From Coriobacteriaceae bacterium AM100-PB1-1D-6A (GTDB lineage Bacteria; Actinomycetota; Coriobacteriia; Coriobacteriales; Coriobacteriaceae), in the NCBI GenBank assembly GCA_027660625.1, contig JAQDNC010000003.1:62001-126000 (forward strand): DNA of 64,000 bases. Direction: 5' to 3'. Shown here piece by piece: positions 35,536 through 44,039 of the stretch (positions within the stretch are counted from its first letter, which is position 1; each line of letters starts with the position of its first letter). Under the pieces are notes generated by a model. The model did no database searches, was not told where the DNA came from, and saw only the letters and a program-made list of their open reading frames with translations. A program made the translations under genes and the position numbers.

Positions 35536-35544
35536 TGCATTCGG

Positions 35545-38025
35545 TTATAGGTAGCGGCCGGTGATGCTCTTGGAGCAGACTGCGATGTCGCCCGGCGTGC
35601 CGGCGCAGACGATTTGCCCGCCCGCATCGCCACCGCCCGGGCCCATGTCGATCACGTAATCGGCGTTACGGATAAGGTCGAGGTCATGCTCGATCACGAT
35701 AACTGTGGCGCCCTTGGCAACGAGGCCGTCAAACACGTTCAACAGCACCTGAACATCGAGCGGATGCAGGCCGATCGTGGGCTCGTCAAATACGAATACG
35801 GCATCATCCTGCACGCGGCCCATCTCGCTCGCGAGCTTAAGGCGCTGTGCCTCACCGCCCGAAAGCGCCGGTGTGGGCTCGCCAAGTGTGAGATAACCCA
35901 GGCCCAGGTCGTGCAAGGTCTGCAAACGCGTCTGAACCTTCTTGAGTCCCAGTGTGGCGTCAATGGCCTCGTCCACACTCATGTCCATGAGCTGCGGCAA
36001 CGTCAGCAAGCTCCCGTCCCTACCCTCGCGATGGATATGCGAGGCGGCCTCGGCGTAGCGCGAACCACGGCATGCTGGGCAGATGATCTCGACGTCGGGC
36101 AAAAACTGCACGTCGAGCGATATCGAGCCCGTGCCGTCACACGTAGGGCAGCGCAAGGCGCCGGTGTTGTAGCTAAAGGCGCCCGCCTTGTAGCCGGCTG
36201 CCTTGGCCTCGGGCGTACGGGCGAAGGCGCTGCGCAGCTCATCATGGATGTCGGCATAAGTCGCTACCGTCGAGCGCACGTTGGCGCCGATGGGCGTAGC
36301 GTCAATCAGGTTTGCGCGGGCAATACCCTCGGCATCGACCCAACGCACGTGCCCCGGCAGGCGCTCGCCAGCTGCCTGCGCCTTGAGTGCCGGGATGAGC
36401 GTCTCGAGCACCAGTGTCGTCTTGCCCGAACCCGAAACGCCCGTTACCGCGACAAGGCGACCGCGCGGGATATCGACTTCGAGCGGCTTGACGGTGTGGA
36501 TGGTATCGGTTGCCATGCGGATATGTCCCTGGTCGAACATGTCGTCGTCAGTCACCTGCGGACGCAAGCGCTTGGGCTCTGCGCGCAAAAACGGAGCGAT
36601 GCGGCTGCCCCGCGATTGCTCGACCTCGTCTACCGTGCCTGCAGCAATCACATTGCCGCCGCCTGCTCCAGCAACGGGACCCATCTCAACCAGATAGTCG
36701 GCTTCCGCCAGTACGCGCGTATCGTGGTCGACAACAACCACGGTGTTGCCATCATCCACCAGATCGCGCATTACGCCCACCAAGCCGTCGACATTGGCAG
36801 GGTGCAAGCCGATCGAAGGCTCGTCCAGTACATAGAGCACGCCCGTCGATCGGTTGCGCACCACGCGGGCGAGCTGCACACGCTGACGCTCACCCGTGGA
36901 GAGCGTGGCACCAGCGCGGTCGAGTGAAAGGTAATCGAGACCCAGGTCGACCAGACGACGGGCCGCACTCAAAAACGAATCGCAGATATCCGCTGCCATG
37001 GGCTGCATCTCAGTCGGCAAGGATGCAGGCACCCCGCGCACCCACTCAATCGCCTCGCCTAGCGTCATGGCCGCGGCCTGCGCCAAATTGATACCGCGCA
37101 CCTGGGGCAGGCGCGCAGCCTCGGAGAGACGCGTGCCGCCGCAATCGCGGCATGGCCCCTCGCGCAAAAAGCGCGCAACGCGTTTTAAACCCTTATCGTC
37201 CTTAACCTTGGCGAGCGCATTCTCGACGGTATAGACGGCGTTGTAATAGGTAAAGTCGAGCGGCGTGGCGCCCTCGCCGTTTTTGGGGACGTAGAGAATG
37301 TGCTTCTTAACCGCCGGACCATGAAACACGATGTCGCGCTCTTGAGGCGTGAGCTGGTTAAACGGCACGTCGGTGCGCACGCCCATCTCGCCGGCCACCT
37401 GCTTCATCAGATCCCACATGAGCGTGCCCCAAGGAAGCACCGCGCCCTCGTTGATAGTCTTTGACTCGTCGGGTACCAAGCTCGCCTCGTCCACCTCGCG
37501 CATGACACCGGTGCCGCCGCAGGTGGGACACGCACCGCCGCTGTTAAACGCAAGGTCCTCGGCGCTCGGCGCGTAGAACTCACGACCGCATGCAGGGCAC
37601 GCGAGCGACAGGCCTGCGGCAACGTTAAGGCTCGGCTCCACACGCGCCCCGCAATGCGGGCACACATGATGGGCGCAACGGCTAAAGAGCAGACGCAGGC
37701 TATTGTTGAGTTCAGTCATGGTGCCAAAAGTGGACCGCACGCCCGGCACGCTGGGGCGCTGATGCAATGCGAGTGCCGCCGGCACGTGCAATACCTCATC
37801 CACCTGAGCGTGCTCGGCCTGCGTCAGGCGACGGCGGGTATAGGTGCTGAGCGCCTCCAGGTAACGGCGCGAGCCCTCGGCATAAAGAACCCCCAGCGCC
37901 AGCGAGCTCTTGCCCGAACCCGACACGCCGGCAATGCCCACAAGCTTTCCCAGCGGAATACCGATATCGATGTCTTTAAGGTTATGAACGCGCGCGCCAC
38001 GCACCTCGATAGCCTGCGGGCTCAT
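35545..38025 (-). CDS. UvrA-like ABC ATPase (short UvrA2 type)
   Basis: 826 residues, shorter than UvrA (about 940). Two ABC modules: Walker A GVSGSGKS (33-40) and VTGVSGSGKTTLVL; signature-type LSTGERQRV and LSGGEAQRL; Walker B YVLDEPSIGLHP and FVFDEPTIGLHP. Zinc-finger CxxC pairs are present (CPHCG, CPTCGGTG, CRDCGG, CPTCDGTG). The short form matches UvrA2 proteins linked to drug or damage tolerance. The ATG at 38025 aligns with the family start; ATG 38058 overlaps the AAA gene stop and would add residues. Translationally close to that gene. Confidence 0.85.
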   Translation of the reverse strand: MSPQAIEVRGARVHNLKDIDIGIPLGKLVGIAGVSGSGKSSLALGVLYAEGSRRYLEALSTYTRRRLTQAEHAQVDEVLHVPAALALHQRPSVPGVRSTFGTMTELNNSLRLLFSRCAHHVCPHCGARVEPSLNVAAGLSLACPACGREFYAPSAEDLAFNSGGACPTCGGTGVMREVDEASLVPDESKTINEGAVLPWGTLMWDLMKQVAGEMGVRTDVPFNQLTPQERDIVFHGPAVKKHILYVPKNGEGATPLDFTYYNAVYTVENALAKVKDDKGLKRVARFLREGPCRDCGGTRLSEAARLPQVRGINLAQAAAMTLGEAIEWVRGVPASLPTEMQPMAADICDSFLSAARRLVDLGLDYLSLDRAGATLSTGERQRVQLARVVRNRSTGVLYVLDEPSIGLHPANVDGLVGVMRDLVDDGNTVVVVDHDTRVLAEADYLVEMGPVAGAGGGNVIAAGTVDEVEQSRGSRIAPFLRAEPKRLRPQVTDDDMFDQGHIRMATDTIHTVKPLEVDIPRGRLVAVTGVSGSGKTTLVLETLIPALKAQAAGERLPGHVRWVDAEGIARANLIDATPIGANVRSTVATYADIHDELRSAFARTPEAKAAGYKAGAFSYNTGALRCPTCDGTGSISLDVQFLPDVEIICPACRGSRYAEAASHIHREGRDGSLLTLPQLMDMSVDEAIDATLGLKKVQTRLQTLHDLGLGYLTLGEPTPALSGGEAQRLKLASEMGRVQDDAVFVFDEPTIGLHPLDVQVLLNVFDGLVAKGATVIVIEHDLDLIRNADYVIDMGPGGGDAGGQIVCAGTPGDIAVCSKSITGRYL

Positions 38026-38050
38026 CTTCTGTTCCGTCACCTTTATCACC

Positions 38051-39169
38051 CTACTCATGCCATAAAACTCGATCGCGAACGTACGCGCCCAGCATGGGCA
38101 CGGTAAACCGGACGAAGCCGTATCCGGCAGCCTCGATGACGCGCTCGCGAATCAGGCTTGCGCGATATTTACTCGCCCAGCTCTGGGTACGATCACAACG
38201 CTCAATGATATCCGCCATGCGCGTCGGTTTGTTCTCGTCAACCGCCATAGCCTCGATAAAAAGGCGCTGTGGACTGCGCAGCCCGTAATACAGGGGCGCG
38301 TCAACCGCTTCGTAGAACTCGGAGACGGCATCCGCATGGCCATCCTCGACATCGCGCCTTTCGATGACCTGCGAGCCGCGTCGAACAGCAGACCGCCACA
38401 TGTAATAGCCCACCAGCTGAACCATATATGGATGCCCCATGCTCTTGTGTGCCGCAAGGTCCGCCGTCTCCGCGTCAACGTAAAGACCAGCGTCTTTGAC
38501 CGTCTGGATATACGAATCGCGTACCTTGGGCAAAGGGATCGCCCCCAACGTACGCTGCTGGGCACGCCGCAAAAACGTCACGCTCGGCTCTTCGAGCAGA
38601 TCGTCAACCATACTGGGTAAGCCGGCGAACACCAGCGCAAGACCGCGCTGGTCGCTATCGGACAAGCCCGTGGCATCCTGGTCTCCGAGCACCTGCTGAT
38701 AGAGAACGGCAAGAGCCGCTAGTTCCTCGATAGACGCCGATTGCGCCTCGTCAATCGCAAACAGTATGCCCTTGCCTGGACCGAGCTTCTTGAGGCGCTC
38801 GTTGACCAGCCCTCGCAACGTTTCGCCCTTTGCTCGCGCCGCCTCGACTGACATCCGGCCAAACGACGGACCGAACTCCATTGACGTCACAACGGGTTTA
38901 TTCGAGCGAAGCGCGTCGGCCAGGCGGTCGCACAAGCCAAGCGAAGCGGAATCGGAGACAACCGCCCATCCGCGCTCGCTGGCTAGACGTTGCAGCTCCC
39001 GCAGGAGAACCGTCTTGCCACAGCCGCGGTTTCCCGTAATGAGCATGAGCCTGCCCGGCGCTCCGGCGCCGTTATCGAGCCCTTCCTCGAAATCTTCGAT
39101 GACCGACTCGCGACCGATGAGTATTGGAGGCCGCTTGCCAGCAGTGGGCTTAAAGGGATTTGGATTCAT
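38051..39169 (-). CDS. AAA-family ATPase (Orc1/ATPase_2-like)
   Basis: 372 residues. Walker A GNRGCGKT (46-53), Walker B ILFAIDEAQ (Asp140-Glu141), and a C-terminal winged-helix-like part (SQWASKYRASLIRERVIEAAGYG). This is the architecture of prokaryotic STAND/Orc-like ATPases of the kind found with toxins, signalling systems or as general switches; here the C-terminal part would bind DNA or a partner. AGGAGG before the ATG. Overlaps or abuts the UvrA-like gene (stop within the longer start). Its promoter carries a 10-bp-phased triple repeat. Role unknown. Confidence 0.7.
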   Translation of the reverse strand: MNPNPFKPTAGKRPPILIGRESVIEDFEEGLDNGAGAPGRLMLITGNRGCGKTVLLRELQRLASERGWAVVSDSASLGLCDRLADALRSNKPVVTSMEFGPSFGRMSVEAARAKGETLRGLVNERLKKLGPGKGILFAIDEAQSASIEELAALAVLYQQVLGDQDATGLSDSDQRGLALVFAGLPSMVDDLLEEPSVTFLRRAQQRTLGAIPLPKVRDSYIQTVKDAGLYVDAETADLAAHKSMGHPYMVQLVGYYMWRSAVRRGSQVIERRDVEDGHADAVSEFYEAVDAPLYYGLRSPQRLFIEAMAVDENKPTRMADIIERCDRTQSWASKYRASLIRERVIEAAGYGFVRFTVPMLGAYVRDRVLWHE

Positions 39170-39203
39170 GTCGGCCTCCTCGGATTGGCAAACGCTGATA
39201 ATA

Positions 39204-39235
39204 GTTATACCAACTTATACCGAGTTATACCAACT
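39204..39235 (-). promoter_or_regulatory. Three TTATAC repeats at exact 10-bp period
   Basis: TTATAC begins at 39205, 39215 and 39225; the outer two sit in identical GTTATACCAACT units. On the gene's strand each reads GGTATAA. The phase places all on one face of the helix, 35-65 bp before the AAA ATPase start. Candidate operator or overlapping -10 elements. Confidence 0.5.
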
Positions 39236-39238
39236 GAA

Positions 39239-39267
39239 TGTGACAAAGGGACTGTCCCTTTGTCACA
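39239..39267. repeat. Stop-codon palindrome, copy 2
   Basis: Perfect 14-bp arms TGTGACAAAGGGAC / GTCCCTTTGTCACA around one T. The TGA of the TetM-like gene (39265-39263, minus strand) lies in the right arm. Copy 1 is at 35512-35535. Confidence 0.8.
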
Positions 39268-41266
39268 TGTGGCCGAAAAATTCCGCGTCGGCGGGGCGAT
39301 AGGGGCGGAAGGTGGCGGGATCGATCTTTACGTGTGCCGCGGCGGGCACGTCGTACCATTTGACCGTATAGCCGGCGCCGTGGGCGCAAAAAACCGAATC
39401 GGGCGTGTTAGGCAGATCGGCCTCGGGCTCGTAGGCGGCCGTCTCGATGACGCGCTCGGCATCATGGCAAGCCGCATAACCGGCAAACTCCAGGTACAGA
39501 TGTCCGCGGCCGCTCGTGTAGGCAGCCACCTCCAGCGCGTAATCCTGCGCCTCGGATGCCGGCACGCGACCCACAAGCTTCGCCCGGTCACCCGTCATTG
39601 CCGGCGGCTCGTACTCGGCACCCATGCGCGTGGCATCCGAGAGCGCCCGGCCCACGCACTCCCCCGGCACCTCGAGCTCAAAGTGGTACCACGGCTCCAA
39701 CAGCACCGCCGCGCCGGCCTCGCGCGCCTGCATCAAACCTTGGCGAATCGCGCGGTACGTTGCCTGACGAAAGTCACCGCCCTCGGTGTGCTTGGCATGC
39801 GCACGGCCGCCCGTGAGCGTAATACGCACATCGGTAATGGGCGAGCCGGTCAACACGCCCAGGTGATCGCGCTCCATGGCGTTGGTGAGTGCCAGGCGCT
39901 GCCAGTTAAGATCGAGCTCGTCGGTCGAGGTCGCGGTGCCAAACTGCACGCCCGAACCCGCTGGCAACGGCTCCAGACGCAGATGCACCTCGGCATAGTG
40001 GCGCAACGGCTCAAAGTGGCCCACGCCCTCGACCGGCTGCGAAATAGTCTCCTTATAGAGAATGCCGCCAGGCTCAAACGCAATCGAAAGGCAAAAGCGA
40101 TCGGCCAACACTCGCTGCACGACCTCGAGTTGCACGGCGCCCATCAGCTGCAGGTGAATCTGCTCCAGATGAGTATTCCAGCTTACGCCGAGCATGGGAT
40201 CTTCGTCCGCCAGCTCAGTCAGTGCTTTGAACACCGCATGGACATCGTGTTCACCCGGTAGCACCGTATAGGTGAGAACCGGCGCAATGACGGGTGCATC
40301 GCACCCGGGCTCCGCACCCAAGGCGTCCCCCGGGAGAACGTGCGCAAGACCCGTCACGGCACAGATACCGCCAGCAGCAACTTCCTGGGCAAGCTCGTAC
40401 TTCTCGCCGTTATAGATGCGCACCTGATCGACCTTCTGCTCCCATACCTCGGCACCGGAGCGTCCGTCAATCATCTGTTTTGCACGCAGCGTGCCGCCGG
40501 TCACTTTAACCCAAGCCAAGCGCTCGCCACGATCCCCGCGGCTGACACGATAGACGCGCGCGGCAAACTCCGGGAGCCACGCCTGCTCACGCATCAGCGC
40601 GCATATACCATCCAGTAGCTCGTCAACGCCTTGGTCCTTGAGCGCCGAGCCGGCCAAGCAGGGAAAGAGCTTGCGCTCGGCAACCATGCGCGACAGCGTT
40701 GCGACAGAAAGCTCACCCGCTTCAAGAAACTCCTCGAGCGCCGCTTCGTCCAACGCAGCAGCGTCCTCCTGAACGGCGCCGCCCGCCAGCAGCTCGTTGG
40801 CATCCAGGCAGCCCTCGGAAAAACGCTGCCCGAGTTGTGCCAGCAAAACATCGCGGCCGGGATTCTCCAAATCGATCTTGTTGATGAAGATGAACGTCGG
40901 GATGTCATAGCGTGCAAGCAGGCGCCACAGGGTTTCGGTGTGCCCCTGCACGCCATCGTTGGCGCCCACCACCAGAATCGCGTAGTCCAGGGCACGCAGT
41001 GTGCGCTCTGCCTCGGCAGAAAAATCGACGTGGCCGGGCGCATCCACGAGCATAACGTGGGCGTCGCCGTGGTCGAGTACGGCCTGCGACGAGAAAATCG
41101 TGATGCCACGCTCGCGCTCGATCGCGTTCGTGTCCAGATGCGAATCGCCATCGTCCACGCGGCCGCGCTTGCGAATGCGACCCGCGTTGAACAGCATGGC
41201 CTCGGCCAGCGTGGTCTTGCCGGCATCGACATGCGCCAAGATTCCAACGACCGCTTGCTTCGACAT
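39263..41266 (-). CDS. TetM/EF-G-like ribosomal-protection GTPase
   Basis: 667 residues. The N-terminus GILAHVDAGKTTLAEAML (P-loop AHVDAGKT 11-18), ERERGITI switch I, VDAPGHVDF G3, FINKIDLENPG G4, then EF-G domains II-V. It follows the TetM/TetO/TetW branch more than EF-G, whose C-terminus would be longer. Such proteins dislodge tetracycline from the ribosome. It lacks mobile-element flanks, so a chromosomal homologue; whether it gives resistance is unknown. GAGGAG precedes the ATG at 41266. Downstream are the UvrA-like and AAA genes. Confidence 0.82.
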   Translation of the reverse strand: MSKQAVVGILAHVDAGKTTLAEAMLFNAGRIRKRGRVDDGDSHLDTNAIERERGITIFSSQAVLDHGDAHVMLVDAPGHVDFSAEAERTLRALDYAILVVGANDGVQGHTETLWRLLARYDIPTFIFINKIDLENPGRDVLLAQLGQRFSEGCLDANELLAGGAVQEDAAALDEAALEEFLEAGELSVATLSRMVAERKLFPCLAGSALKDQGVDELLDGICALMREQAWLPEFAARVYRVSRGDRGERLAWVKVTGGTLRAKQMIDGRSGAEVWEQKVDQVRIYNGEKYELAQEVAAGGICAVTGLAHVLPGDALGAEPGCDAPVIAPVLTYTVLPGEHDVHAVFKALTELADEDPMLGVSWNTHLEQIHLQLMGAVQLEVVQRVLADRFCLSIAFEPGGILYKETISQPVEGVGHFEPLRHYAEVHLRLEPLPAGSGVQFGTATSTDELDLNWQRLALTNAMERDHLGVLTGSPITDVRITLTGGRAHAKHTEGGDFRQATYRAIRQGLMQAREAGAAVLLEPWYHFELEVPGECVGRALSDATRMGAEYEPPAMTGDRAKLVGRVPASEAQDYALEVAAYTSGRGHLYLEFAGYAACHDAERVIETAAYEPEADLPNTPDSVFCAHGAGYTVKWYDVPAAAHVKIDPATFRPYRPADAEFFGHM

Positions 41267-41463
41267 GGCTCTCCTCTTATTACAAGCCCATCGCACGCGG
41301 CAACGGGCGTTCACGCTCCACACTGGATGATACAATTTACGGGCCGGCGGGCGAAGCGGGCCCTATCCCCCGACCGAGCTCATCGCCCCGCGTTGCCGCG
41401 CGGCGATTTTCGTAGGTTCGCGCCTTGCGAAAGCCGGCACCTCCCCTTAACAGCCCAGCGATC

Positions 41464-41489
41464 AAAAAGGCCCCACCCGGGGCCATTTT
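41464..41489 (-). terminator. Terminator after the GNAT gene
   Basis: Minus strand AAAATGGCCCC-GGGT-GGGGCCTTTTT; 35 bp past the stop. Confidence 0.88.
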
Positions 41490-41523
41490 CATGTATGTGG
41501 ATTGCTGATACGCGTCCCCGCTC

Positions 41524-42012
41524 TTATGCCTCGCGCAGCCAGTCGAACGCAACACGCGGCGTGCCGTCCGACACATACACGACGCCGGCGCGCTCGAACC
41601 CCGCTTTCATGCTCGCGCCCTGCATAGGCAGGTTGTCCGCGTGCGTGTCGATACGCAGGTGGCTGGCGCGCTCCTTGGCAAAGGCAAACATCGCTGCCGC
41701 GATACCGTGCACGGTGCCGTCGGATGCCACGCGATGCAGCACGGCATACGGAGTGTCGCTACGCCACTGACCGTCCTCGATGACGTCATAGCACTCGTCC
41801 GGCCCCGGCAGAAAGGCAAACGTCGCCAGCACGCGTCCGTCTTCCTCGCACACATAGCTACCGCCCGCGGCGATATCGCTTTTGAGCTGCTCGGCCGAAG
41901 GCGTGCCCTCGGGCCACTGCGTGGCGTTGCCATGCGCGCGCATAAAGGCGCGGGCGGCGTCATAGATAGCCATGACGGCGGGAATGTCGGTATCGAGGGT
42001 TTTTCTGATCAT
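41524..42012 (-). CDS. GNAT-family N-acetyltransferase
   Basis: 162 residues from ATG 42012 (GTG 42015 is an alternative with better Shine-Dalgarno spacing to GAGG). GNAT pattern: IRKTLDTDIPAVMAIYDAARAFMR, then beta-strand GRVLATFAF, the acetyl-CoA loop HRVASDGTVHGIAAAMFAF, and C-terminal RIDTHADNLPMQGASMKAGFER. Substrate unknown. Divergent from the small zinc-ribbon-like gene; a TTGGTATCA / TGATACCAA inverted repeat lies between them. Confidence 0.86.
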   Translation of the reverse strand: MIRKTLDTDIPAVMAIYDAARAFMRAHGNATQWPEGTPSAEQLKSDIAAGGSYVCEEDGRVLATFAFLPGPDECYDVIEDGQWRSDTPYAVLHRVASDGTVHGIAAAMFAFAKERASHLRIDTHADNLPMQGASMKAGFERAGVVYVSDGTPRVAFDWLREA

Positions 42013-42033
42013 CACGCGGCGACCTCACGTTTA

Positions 42034-42065
42034 TTGGTATCACTTTGATTGAGCAATGATACCAA
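42034..42065. promoter_or_regulatory. Inverted repeat between GNAT and small-protein genes
   Basis: TTGGTATCA (42034-42042) and TGATACCAA (42057-42065), perfect 9-bp arms with a 14-bp gap, in the 77-bp divergent gap. The TTGGTAT core resembles the repeats at 39204-39235, so one regulator may act at both. Confidence 0.45.
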
Positions 42066-42089
42066 CGTTTGGAGAGGGGCGCGAAGCAG

Positions 42090-42386
42090 ATGGGGAGCAA
42101 AAAGCGAGCCGCCTGGTCAAAAGCCAAAAGCGAGTTTTTGGGCGCTGCCACCGGCGGCGATATGAGCGACCTGTTTGCACGCGAAGACGAGCGCCGCGAC
42201 GCCCTGGACGCCGAGCGCGATGAAGCCTGGCGCTACAAGTCGTGCGAGCGCAAAAACCGTTACGACACGCGCGCCGAGGCCGAGGCAGTTATGGCCGACT
42301 GCGAAAACCGCGGACGGCGCGGTTTGGCCTGCTACAAATGCGAATACTGCGGCGGGTGGCACCTGACGTCGCACCCTTGGAAATAG
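42090..42386 (+). CDS. Small zinc-ribbon-like protein
   Basis: 98 residues, highly charged. A C-terminal CYKCEYCGGWHLT with an earlier Cys in YKSCERKNRY gives a possible Zn site; the N-terminus is a Lys/Arg/Glu helix. Similar small proteins ending in CxxCGxWHLT are found next to unrelated genes and have no known function; a nucleic-acid-binding role is possible. ATG 42090 is preceded by GAGAGGGG at long spacing (about 12 bp), so the start is less sure. Confidence 0.62.
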   Translation: MGSKKRAAWSKAKSEFLGAATGGDMSDLFAREDERRDALDAERDEAWRYKSCERKNRYDTRAEAEAVMADCENRGRRGLACYKCEYCGGWHLTSHPWK

Positions 42387-42434
42387 GCCCCGCATCGGTG
42401 CGACGCTCACGCAGCGCCGGGCATCGCACGCAAA

Positions 42435-43139
42435 CTACGGGCGCGGCGGCACCAAAACATCGTAGCGGACGGCCTTGCCCGCAAGCTGATAGCTCGGCTT
42501 AACGCCGGCAAGCAACGGCCCCTTCACCGGCCGCTTGATAACGACCTTACGCGGCCGCACCGCAAGCGCAGCTTCGACCAGCGTCTCCTCATCGGCACAC
42601 GGCTGTTCCAGATGGTGCAAGAGTTGGAACTTCTTTTTCACCGCCGCGCTCTTGGTGCGCTCGGGAAACATGGGGTCCAGATACACCACGTCGGGAGTCG
42701 CGAGCTCGCCCTGCCCGATCAGTTCAGCTACATGGCGAAGGCCGGCAATGCTGTCCTCGCCCGCATGTAAGCGCATGCGCGACACGGCAGCCGCAAGCGC
42801 CGGATCATCTGCCGCGCGATCCAGGGCATCCTGGAGGAGCGCCGCGATCACGCAATCCTGCTCATACAAATCGACCGCAAAACCCGCGGCAGCCAGCAGC
42901 AGCGAATCCTCGCCAAAGCCTGCTGTGGCATCAATCGCCCATGGTTGCTCGATGCCTTTTGTGCGCGCAGCTTTCACCAGCAGCTCTTGCTGCAGACGGC
43001 CCTGCTTGAGCCTTGGAAGCATGCGGGCAAAATCGGCACGCAGCTCCATCGCGCCGTCGGTGAGCGTGAGGCCCTCGGGCTTCCCGATCAGCTCAAGCCC
43101 CGCGGCCCGAGCAACAGAAAAGGGATCGACGACGCCCAT
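42435..43139 (-). CDS. rsmJ: 16S rRNA (guanine(1516)-N(2))-methyltransferase RsmJ
   Basis: 234 residues. RsmJ landmarks: LTDGAMELRADFARMLPRLKQ, the SAM-binding IDATAGFGEDSLLLAAAG, and the catalytic DPMFPERTKSAAVKKKFQLL. It methylates G1516 of 16S rRNA. AAGGAG lies 6 bp before the ATG at 43139; an ATG 6 bp upstream overlaps that site. The last residues (VKPSYQLAGKAVRYDVLVP) are typical. Single gene. Confidence 0.88.
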   Translation of the reverse strand: MGVVDPFSVARAAGLELIGKPEGLTLTDGAMELRADFARMLPRLKQGRLQQELLVKAARTKGIEQPWAIDATAGFGEDSLLLAAAGFAVDLYEQDCVIAALLQDALDRAADDPALAAAVSRMRLHAGEDSIAGLRHVAELIGQGELATPDVVYLDPMFPERTKSAAVKKKFQLLHHLEQPCADEETLVEAALAVRPRKVVIKRPVKGPLLAGVKPSYQLAGKAVRYDVLVPPRP

Positions 43140-43202
43140 GGACACTCCTTAGCAAGCAAAACGAATACGTGAGCGCCACCTCAGTTGGCACCCAACCGTC
43201 CG

Positions 43203-43343
43203 CTATTGTCCCACACGCGACATGGTCCACAGCATCCCAATGCAAAGCACAGCCATCAATACCGTGCACACGGCAGCGATCACAGAATCACTCATGCGCC
43301 TTCCCAGCGACCGCGGCTCATCCACTTGCTTGACTCCATACAT
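43203..43343 (-). CDS. 46-residue membrane protein
   Basis: A short minus-strand frame starting MYGVKQVDEPRSLGRRMSDS, followed by one hydrophobic helix (VIAAVCTVLMAVLCIGMLW) and MSRVGQ. AAGGAGG lies 7 bp before the ATG at 43343 (a second in-frame ATG at 43346 is 4 bp from it), stronger than chance for this size. A basic stretch before the helix predicts an N-in topology. Function unknown. Confidence 0.6.
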   Translation of the reverse strand: MYGVKQVDEPRSLGRRMSDSVIAAVCTVLMAVLCIGMLWTMSRVGQ

Positions 43344-43573
43344 CATGGCTCCTCCTTCGGTCCAGCTCTTACCATGGCCTCATCATCGCAGCGCCGCGCA
43401 TGCGCTGCCATCGATTTGACTTACGTCCAGCTTTCCTTTTTGAAAGGTTGAACCGTGCAGGCAAGAGACGCTTTCAGGCGCATGCATCGCCGCGTTGAAC
43501 TACAATGTGCTTCACCATATGTGCAGCACATAGGGTGCGCCAGGTTGGCGTACTCGTATCGAAAGGACCAGCC

Positions 43574-43975
43574 ATGAGCTTCACTCGCAAGACTCTCAAA
43601 ATCCTTGCCCTGATTTATTTTGTTCTGGGCATCGCCAGTCTCGTCATTGGAATCGCCGGCATCGCGACCGGCAAGTTCGAGTCCACCTACGGATCGAACG
43701 CCATGCTCGCCGCGGCCGTGATTATCGCCAAGGGCCTCATCGATCTTGCCGCGGGCGTTGCGGGCATCAAGGGTGCCAACAAGCCTTCGCAGGTTGACGG
43801 CGCGTTTAAGCTCGGTATCGTTGCTGCAGTCGCCACGCTTGCCCAGGCGGTGCTCACGCTTCCCGCGTTTGGCGGCGACGCCATCAACTTTGGCGCCTTT
43901 GTCATCGTGGTGTACGACCTGTTCTTTGTTCAGCAGGCGCACGCCGTCAAGGCCGAGAACAAGGACCGCCTGTAA
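43574..43975 (+). CDS. Four-helix membrane protein of unknown function
   Basis: 133 residues with four hydrophobic segments (ILALIYFVLGIASLVIGIAG, AMLAAAVIIAKGLIDLAAGVAG, LGIVAAVATLAQAVLTL, FGAFVIVVYDLFFV). Short cytoplasmic ends, the C-terminal one charged (VKAENKDRL). Similar small proteins are common in Coriobacteriia, without an assigned role. GAAAGGACC precedes the ATG at 43574. Terminator 44014-44037 follows. Confidence 0.75.
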   Translation: MSFTRKTLKILALIYFVLGIASLVIGIAGIATGKFESTYGSNAMLAAAVIIAKGLIDLAAGVAGIKGANKPSQVDGAFKLGIVAAVATLAQAVLTLPAFGGDAINFGAFVIVVYDLFFVQQAHAVKAENKDRL

Positions 43976-44013
43976 GCGCTCGCTTCTCATAACCTTTGTA
44001 GCCAAGCAATCAG

Positions 44014-44037
44014 AACCACCCTTAAAAAGGGTGGTTT
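44014..44037 (+). terminator. Terminator after the four-helix protein
   Basis: AACCACCCTT / AAGGGTGGTT with an AAA loop followed by T; ends close to the IS200 element. Confidence 0.75.
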
Positions 44038-44039
44038 GC

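Noticed and set aside
39263..41266. Acquired tetracycline-resistance gene on a mobile element
   Set aside because: No integrase, conjugation genes or IS flank it; base composition is like its neighbours, so a native homologue is more likely.
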